A stretch of 9,334 bases of DNA from contig CAKTER010000053.1 of NCBI GenBank assembly GCA_934552695.1, positions 1 to 9,334 on the forward strand. The letters run 5' to 3'. The first letter of the stretch is position 1. Each line of letters starts with the position of its first letter. The notes below the pieces were generated by a model. The model saw only the letters and a list, made by a program, of their open reading frames with translations. It was not told where the DNA came from and ran no database searches. This document shows, piece after piece, positions 4,726 through 9,334 of this stretch. Source of the stretch: an uncultured Eubacteriales bacterium (GTDB taxonomy: Bacteria > Bacillota > Clostridia > Lachnospirales > Anaerotignaceae). The position numbers and the translations under genes were made by a program.

Positions 4726-6369
4726 TTATTTGGCAATCAGGTCGCACAGCTCAATCTTGCACAGGTCGCTGTAGGAAACAAACTCCAGCGTATCGGTGCG
4801 GTAAGCAAAGGTCTTGGGGTGCTGCAGCAGGAAGGCAAAGGGGTTGTCCTTGTCAAACTGGGTTTGCAGCTCCTCGGACAGCACGGCCCGCTTGGTGGTA
4901 TCGGTTTCCACCTTAATCTGGTCGGCCAGCTCCCACAGCACCTCGTTGTCGGCGGTGCGCTCCCACTGGGTCCGGTTGCCATAAGCGGTGCCGTCCTCGC
5001 CGGTACCGGGCAGGAATGCGAACTGGTTGTTAATGTCGTAGTAGTCGGGGCTCCAGAACATCACATAGAAGGGCATGGTGCCTTCCCGCATCTTCTCGTA
5101 AACCAGGGTAGCTTCCAGGGTCTCGATGTTGACGGTAATGCCCACCTCGGCCAAATCCTGCTGGACCTTCTGGGCAATCAGGGTCCAGTCCAGACCCTCG
5201 GAGTTGTTGTTGGCGCAGGTCAGGGTAACGGTGAACCCGTCGGGATACCCGGCCTCGGCCAGCAGGGCCTTGGCCTTTTCCACATCCCGGGCGGTGGCGG
5301 CATCCCGGGTCAGGGCGCCCACAAAGCCCTTTTGGACGATGTTTTCGGGGATGGTGCAGCCGGCGCCGCCCAAAGCGAGAATCCCCTCATAATCCAACGC
5401 CAGCCGCACGGCCTCCTGTACCTTGGGGTTGGCCATTTCGGGGCTCAGGCTTTCGTCCCGGCTCATAACCAGGAAGGTCATCAGGGCGGTGTCGCCGGTG
5501 GTAATGGCTACGTTTTCGGCGCCCTCCAGCTGTTTGGCGGTCTCGGAGTTCAGGCCCAGAGCAATGTCGATCTCCCCGTTCTTTAGGGCGGTAATCTGGG
5601 CGTCTACCGAGGTCATTTCCTTAAAGATGACGGTGTCGACGTTGTTCTTGCTTTCGGTGTTCCAGTAGTTGGCGTTCTTTTTCAGAACAATCTGTTCCTT
5701 GGGGGTCCAGCTTTCAAACACGAAGGGGCCGGAACCGGCGGAGTTGCTGTCCAGCCATTCCTTGGCGGTGTCGTTGCCGCTGTCGCTGCCGCCGTGCTCC
5801 TTTACCACTTCGCTGTCCAAAATGGCATAGGCGTTGCTGGTCAGCTTCACCAGAAAGGAGGCGTCCGGTATGGTCAAGGTAAAGACGGCGGTGGTGTCGT
5901 CGGGGGCTTCCACGGAGACCACATCTTTGACCAAGGAGTAGGCGTTGCTTTCCTTCATGTTCATAACCCGGGTCACGCTCCAGGCTACGTCCTTGGCGGT
6001 CAGCTTGTTGCCGCTGGCAAAGGTCACGTCATCCCGCAGGGTGAAGGTGTACACGGTGCCGGTCTCGTCTACGGTGTAGCCGGTGGCCACCGAAGGCACG
6101 GGGGTGCCCATGGTGCCGGTTTCGACCCGGTACAAAAAGTCGTAGGCGGCGTAGCAGAACATGTTGGCATAGGGCTCGTACATATGCCCGGGGTCCAGGG
6201 TTACCAGGTCGGACTGGCCGCCGATAACGATGGTTTTGGCGGCTGTCTCACCGGAGCCGTCCGTTGCGGCGCCGTCCTGCTTCCCGGCGCTCCCGCTGGA
6301 GCCGGAGCAGGCGGTTAAGGCGCCTACGCTCATGACCAGCGCCAGCAAAAGGGCTAAGGTCTTCTTCAT
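4726..6369 (-). CDS. dppA: family 5 solute-binding lipoprotein of the peptide transporter
   Basis: A 547-residue extracellular lipoprotein that captures the substrate and delivers it to the permease pair. The N-terminus MKKTLALLLALVMSVGALTAC is a lipoprotein signal with lipobox LTAC, so Cys21 would be lipidated; a Gly/Ser-rich linker follows. The mature part has SBP_bac_5 features: DPGHMYEPYANMFCYAAYDFL near the N-terminus, YTFTLRDDVTFASGNKLTAKDV, GSGPFVFESW, and FWSPDYYDINNQFAF towards the C-terminus. The start (ATG 6367-6369) has AAAGGAGGAG just upstream, the best ribosome binding site of the operon; in-frame ATGs further upstream lie before it. It sits between the ATPase and permease genes. 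Related proteins bind di- or oligopeptides, nickel chelates or other small molecules; the presence of an M24 hydrolase in the operon favours a peptide-like ligand. Confidence 0.93.
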   Translation of the reverse strand: MKKTLALLLALVMSVGALTACSGSSGSAGKQDGAATDGSGETAAKTIVIGGQSDLVTLDPGHMYEPYANMFCYAAYDFLYRVETGTMGTPVPSVATGYTVDETGTVYTFTLRDDVTFASGNKLTAKDVAWSVTRVMNMKESNAYSLVKDVVSVEAPDDTTAVFTLTIPDASFLVKLTSNAYAILDSEVVKEHGGSDSGNDTAKEWLDSNSAGSGPFVFESWTPKEQIVLKKNANYWNTESKNNVDTVIFKEMTSVDAQITALKNGEIDIALGLNSETAKQLEGAENVAITTGDTALMTFLVMSRDESLSPEMANPKVQEAVRLALDYEGILALGGAGCTIPENIVQKGFVGALTRDAATARDVEKAKALLAEAGYPDGFTVTLTCANNNSEGLDWTLIAQKVQQDLAEVGITVNIETLEATLVYEKMREGTMPFYVMFWSPDYYDINNQFAFLPGTGEDGTAYGNRTQWERTADNEVLWELADQIKVETDTTKRAVLSEELQTQFDKDNPFAFLLQHPKTFAYRTDTLEFVSYSDLCKIELCDLIAK

Positions 6370-6406
6370 ACATTCTCCTCCTTTTTTAAGTTCATCCGTT
6401 TGTGAT

Positions 6407-7399
6407 TCATTCATTGTTATTTTCACAGAGGTGGCAGGCCACAAAATGGCCCGGCTCCCTCTCCAAAAACGGGGGGACCTCCCGGCTGCATATTTCCCGG
6501 GCAAAGGGGCACCGGGTATGGAACCGGCAGCCGCTGGGGGGATTGGCGGGGCTGGGCAGGTCGCCGGTTAAAACAATCCGCTGCCGCCGGGGGGCGCCGG
6601 TGCCGTCGTCAATCACGGGCACGGCGGAAATCAGCGCCTGGGTGTAGGGGTGCAGGGGGGTTTGGTACAGGGTGGCTGCGTCGGCCAGCTCCACAATACG
6701 GCCCAAATACATAACCCCGATGCGCTGGCAAATATGCTCCACCACGCTCAGGTTGTGGGAAATGAACAAATAGGTCAGCCCCAGCTTTTGCTGCACGTCC
6801 TCCAGCAGGTTCAGCACCTGGGCCTGAATGGAAACATCCAAGGCCGAAACCGGCTCGTCGCAGACGATCAGCTCCGGCTTTAAGGCCAGGGCCCGGGCAA
6901 TGCCCACCCGCTGCTTTTGGCCGCCGGACATTTCATGGGGATAGCGGTCCAAATAGGTGTGGGACAGCCCCACCAAATCGCACAGCTCCTCCACCCGGCG
7001 CAGCCGTTCCGCCGCATCGTAGAGATTGTGGATGATATAGGGCTCCAGCAAAATATCCCGAATCCGCCGCCGGGGGTTTAAGCACGAGGACGGGTCCTGA
7101 AAAATCATTTGGGCATGGCAGGTAAATTCCTGCCGGGCCTTGCCCTTTAGGGCCGAAACATCCTTCCCCTCGAACCAGACCTTTCCGCCGGTAGGCGGGT
7201 ACAGCCCCAAAATGACCTTGCCCAGGGTGGACTTGCCGCAGCCCGACTCGCCCACCAGACCAAAGGTCTCGCCTTTATAAATGGTTAAATCCACGCCGTC
7301 TACGGCATAGACCCGGGCCTTCTTCCCCCGGGCTTTTTTTACGGTAAAATGCTCCTGCAAGGCTTCGGTGCGGAGCAAAACCTCGTGTTCCTGTGACAT
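6407..7399 (-). CDS. dppF: DppF/OppF-type ABC transporter ATPase
   Basis: A 330-residue cytoplasmic ATPase. Walker A is GESGCGKS (50-57), the Q-loop is around Gln101 ([12 protein letters not shown]), the signature is MSGGQKQR (157-164), Walker B is LIVCDE (177-182) and the H-loop histidine is His215. The C-terminal oligopeptide-transporter domain starts at [14 protein letters not shown] (248-261). Cys291, Cys297, Cys304 and Cys322 form the four-cysteine pattern that in studied DppD/DppF-type proteins binds an iron-sulfur cluster. It starts only seven bases after the other ATPase's stop codon, with AAGG close upstream, and pairs with it as a heterodimer. The binding-protein gene follows after 37 bases. 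Confidence 0.94.
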   Translation of the reverse strand: MSQEHEVLLRTEALQEHFTVKKARGKKARVYAVDGVDLTIYKGETFGLVGESGCGKSTLGKVILGLYPPTGGKVWFEGKDVSALKGKARQEFTCHAQMIFQDPSSCLNPRRRIRDILLEPYIIHNLYDAAERLRRVEELCDLVGLSHTYLDRYPHEMSGGQKQRVGIARALALKPELIVCDEPVSALDVSIQAQVLNLLEDVQQKLGLTYLFISHNLSVVEHICQRIGVMYLGRIVELADAATLYQTPLHPYTQALISAVPVIDDGTGAPRRQRIVLTGDLPSPANPPSGCRFHTRCPFAREICSREVPPFLEREPGHFVACHLCENNNE

Positions 7400-7405
7400 A
7401 CTCCC

Positions 7406-8377
7406 TTACCTGCCTTCCTGAGGATAAAAGCACCGGACCTGCCGTCCGTCGGCCGTAGCCGAAAGGGCGGGGGCGGCTTCCCGGCACTGTTCCTGGGCAA
7501 AGGGACACCGGGGATGAAAATGACAGCCCTCCGGCATATGCCCCATATCCGGCACCATGCCTTCGATGGCGGTTAAGCGGCCGCCACTATGCCCCAGCCG
7601 GGGAATGGCCGCCAGCAGCCCCCGGGTGTAGGGGTGCCGGGGGGCGGTAAACAGCTGCCGCACCGGGGCAGTCTCCACCACCTGACCGGTGTAAACCACG
7701 GCCACCCGGTCGCAAAAGTCCGAAACCACGCCCAGGTCGTGGGTAATCATCAAAATGCTGGTGTGCTGCTCCGCCCGGATTTCCTGCATCAGCTGCAAAA
7801 TTTGGGCCTGAATGGTCACATCCAGCGCCGTGGTAGGCTCGTCGGCAATCAGCAGCGCCGGGTCGCAGGCCAACGCAATGGCAATCATAATACGCTGGCG
7901 CATCCCCCCGGAAAGCTGGTGGGGGTATTCCTTAAACCGCTGCACCGGGTCGGGAATGCCGCAGCGCTCCAAAAGCGACAGGGCCTTGTCCCGGGCCTCC
8001 TTTTTGGTGGCCTTCGTGTGCAGCAAAATGGATTCCATAATTTGGTCGCCGCAGGTATGCACCGGGTTTAAGGAGGTCATGGGCTCCTGAAAAATCATGG
8101 AAAGCCGGTCGCCCCGGACCTTTTCCATTTCGGAGGCGGACAGCGAGAGCAGGTTTTGCCCCTCGAACCAAATTTCCCCCTCCACCCGGCAACCGGTTTT
8201 GGGCAGCAGGCCCATCACCGCCAGGGAGGTAATGCTCTTGCCGCTGCCCGATTCCCCCACAATGCCCAAAACCTCGTTTTGGCCCAGCGAAAAGGAAAGG
8301 TCCTTTACGGCGGGAAGCTCCCGACCTTGTACCTTAAAATAGATGGATAGGTTTTTTACGTCCAGCAGCGGCTCCAA
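7406..8377 (-). CDS. dppD: DppD/OppD-type ABC transporter ATPase
   Basis: A 323-residue ATPase from the TTG start I prefer. Walker A is GESGSGKS (41-48), Q-loop Gln97 (MIFQEPMTSLNP), signature LSGGMRQR (155-162), Walker B LLIADE (175-180), H-loop His213, C-terminal domain from HPYTRGLLAAIP (248-259). Cys285, Cys291, Cys298 and Cys316 match the iron-sulfur pattern also seen in its partner. Start choice: an in-frame ATG at 8396-8398 adds seven residues but has no ribosome binding site, whereas GGGGAGG at 8388-8394 lies ten bases before TTG 8375-8377, and the protein then opens as MEPLLDVKNL, typical of the family. It is the first gene of the operon. Confidence 0.93.
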   Translation of the reverse strand: MEPLLDVKNLSIYFKVQGRELPAVKDLSFSLGQNEVLGIVGESGSGKSITSLAVMGLLPKTGCRVEGEIWFEGQNLLSLSASEMEKVRGDRLSMIFQEPMTSLNPVHTCGDQIMESILLHTKATKKEARDKALSLLERCGIPDPVQRFKEYPHQLSGGMRQRIMIAIALACDPALLIADEPTTALDVTIQAQILQLMQEIRAEQHTSILMITHDLGVVSDFCDRVAVVYTGQVVETAPVRQLFTAPRHPYTRGLLAAIPRLGHSGGRLTAIEGMVPDMGHMPEGCHFHPRCPFAQEQCREAAPALSATADGRQVRCFYPQEGR

Positions 8378-8387
8378 CTTACGGAAT

Positions 8388-8394
8388 CCTCCCC
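8388..8394 (-). promoter_or_regulatory. ribosome binding site deciding the dppD-type start
   Basis: GGGGAGG on the minus strand, ten bases before the TTG at 8375-8377 and inside the reading frame that would start at the ATG 8396-8398. Its position argues for the TTG start. Confidence 0.6.
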
Positions 8395-8443
8395 ACATGA
8401 GTGATTTAACGTGCGAAATTTATTCTATAAAAATTTACCTTAT

Positions 8444-8472
8444 ATCATAGCAGTTTTTAAGCCTCGTGGCAA
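8444..8472 (-). promoter_or_regulatory. promoter of the dppDFABC-cupin-M24 operon
   Basis: TTGCCA (8467-8472) and TATGAT (8444-8449) are 17 bases apart on the minus strand, and TGC directly before the -10 box gives an extended -10 element. The expected transcription start is near 8437, leaving a leader of about 60 bases to the TTG start. The leader is AT-rich with no riboswitch-like structure that I can see. Confidence 0.75.
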
Positions 8473-8512
8473 GATAAAACCGGCACTTTAACGATTTTTT
8501 GTGCAAAAGCAG

Positions 8513-8541
8513 AAAAAAGGAGCCGTTTTGACGGCCCCTTT
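8513..8541 (-). terminator. strong terminator of the copper amine oxidase-like gene
   Basis: On the minus strand an 11-bp stem (AAAGGGGCCGT with ACGGCTCCTTT, one G-U pair) with loop CAAA runs into a T-tract. It isolates the upstream gene from the transporter promoter about 40 bases further on. Confidence 0.92.
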
Positions 8542-8561
8542 GGGAGAGTTTTTTGAAAAAA

Positions 8562-8575
8562 TTGAAACGTTTCAA
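8562..8575. promoter_or_regulatory. perfect 14-bp palindrome TTGAAACGTTTCAA, possible LacI-family site
   Basis: The palindrome has the CG centre and GAAACGTTTC core common to LacI/GalR-type operators. It lies between the stop codon of the upstream gene and its terminator, about 90 bases upstream of the transporter -35 box. As an RNA hairpin it would be weak (five A-T/G-C pairs, T-run after it on the minus strand). Operator function is an inference from symmetry alone. Confidence 0.4.
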
Positions 8576-8591
8576 AAAATGGGAGGAATTC

Positions 8592-9334
8592 TTAGTTTTT
8601 CGGCGTGGAATTCCAAAAATTTGTCTGTCCCACGGCCGCCGCCCCGTTATCCACCGTCAGCCGGTAGGTGCGGGTGGTCAGGGTGTTGCCCTCCAGCGCC
8701 GTAACGGTCAGCAGGGTGCTGCCCTCGGCCACAAAGCGCAGGGCCAGAATGCCGCTGGTTTCATACAAATCGGCCGTTGCGACTGGAGACCCCTCCAGCT
8801 TGTAGGAGACAACGTGCTCGGCCAGCAGCCCAAACCCGGTGGGGTAGGTGGCCGCAATCTCCAGCGACCGGGGGGTAGGCGCATAGCGGGACTGGGTGTT
8901 GATGTTTTGTACGGCGGCATACGGCTTTTGGTACATTTTTTTGGTAACGGTCACGGCCCGGGCGGCCCCGTCCCAGTCTACCCGGGCGTCCAGCGCCTCG
9001 GCCAGCGCCCGCAGGGGGATGAGGGTGCGGCCGTTGACCGCTTGGGCGGGGACATCCAGAGGAAGGGCCTGCCCGTTTTTGTACAGAGTTGCTTCGCCCA
9101 ACGTCAGCTTCAGGGTGGTTTTGTTTACGACCGCCGTTAAGGTGTGGCTGGCATCATCCCACTGGATTTGGGCCCCCAAGGCCTCCAACACGCTGCGTAA
9201 GGGGGTAAGCACCCGGCCGTTTTGGATAAGGGGCGCTTGGTCAAACAACAGCTGCACACCGTTGACGGAAACGGTGATACCGGTGGTCTTTTCGCCGCTC
9301 CCCTCGGCCTCGCCGGGGGTGGCCAAGTTGGTCA
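8592..9334 (-). CDS. copper amine oxidase N-terminal-like domain protein, 5' end missing
   Basis: The frame is open to the right edge, so the N-terminus (presumably with a signal peptide) is outside; 246 residues are visible. An acidic, Gly-rich linker leads into two tandem half-repeats of the copper amine oxidase N-terminal-like fold: VSVNGVQLLFDQAPLIQNGRV followed by LTPLRSVLEALGAQIQWDD, then LYKNGQALPLDVPAQAVNGRT followed by LIPLRALAEALDARVDWDG. These domains are common on secreted or wall-associated proteins of Clostridia and are not amine oxidases. The remaining 110 residues form beta-rich sequence ending in GSTLLTVTALEGNTLTTRTYRLTV, which looks like an immunoglobulin-like fold. Function unknown; likely at the cell surface. 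It ends in its own terminator and is not part of the transporter unit. Confidence 0.85.
   Translation of the reverse strand, partial: TNLATPGEAEGSGEKTTGITVSVNGVQLLFDQAPLIQNGRVLTPLRSVLEALGAQIQWDDASHTLTAVVNKTTLKLTLGEATLYKNGQALPLDVPAQAVNGRTLIPLRALAEALDARVDWDGAARAVTVTKKMYQKPYAAVQNINTQSRYAPTPRSLEIAATYPTGFGLLAEHVVSYKLEGSPVATADLYETSGILALRFVAEGSTLLTVTALEGNTLTTRTYRLTVDNGAAAVGQTNFWNSTPKN

Overview
The window looks like a chromosomal piece of a GC-rich, low-copy-RNA Clostridia (Firmicutes), probably Oscillospiraceae-like. This is inferred from AAGGAGG-type ribosome binding sites, sigma-A promoters with TTGACA/TATAAT-like boxes, a lipoprotein-type binding protein with a LTAC lipobox, a copper-amine-oxidase-N-terminal-domain surface protein, and short intrinsic terminators with U-tracts. 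Every gene I can support lies on the minus strand, so transcription runs from high to low coordinates.

Reading in that direction: (1) 9334-8592 is the 3' part of a gene for an exported protein with a copper amine oxidase N-terminal-like repeat domain, closed by a strong terminator at 8513-8541. (2) 8472-1106 is one long transcription unit: a promoter at 8444-8472, then two peptide-transporter ATPases (DppD/OppD type and DppF/OppF type), the lipoprotein substrate-binding protein, two permeases (DppB and DppC type), a partial stop (terminator-like hairpin 2640-2664), a small cupin, and an M24 (Xaa-Pro dipeptidase/creatinase fold) hydrolase, ended by a strong terminator at 1106-1140. This reads as an import-and-hydrolyse module for a peptide or amino-acid conjugate. 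(3) 1085-62 is a small regulatory unit: a MarR-family repressor with a near-perfect promoter and a palindromic operator, then a 67-residue protein of unknown function whose promoter carries an almost identical copy of that operator, then a run of hairpins ending in a terminator at 62-96. (4) 61-1 holds a promoter with a 23-bp dyad and the first two codons of another minus-strand gene that leaves the window.

Most of the window is conventional. The least explained part is the first 1.1 kb: the duplicated MarR operator that ties an orphan small protein to the repressor, and a 62-320 segment made almost entirely of inverted repeats, two of them nested inside the end of the small reading frame. 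I saw no tRNA, rRNA, CRISPR array, insertion sequence or phage gene.
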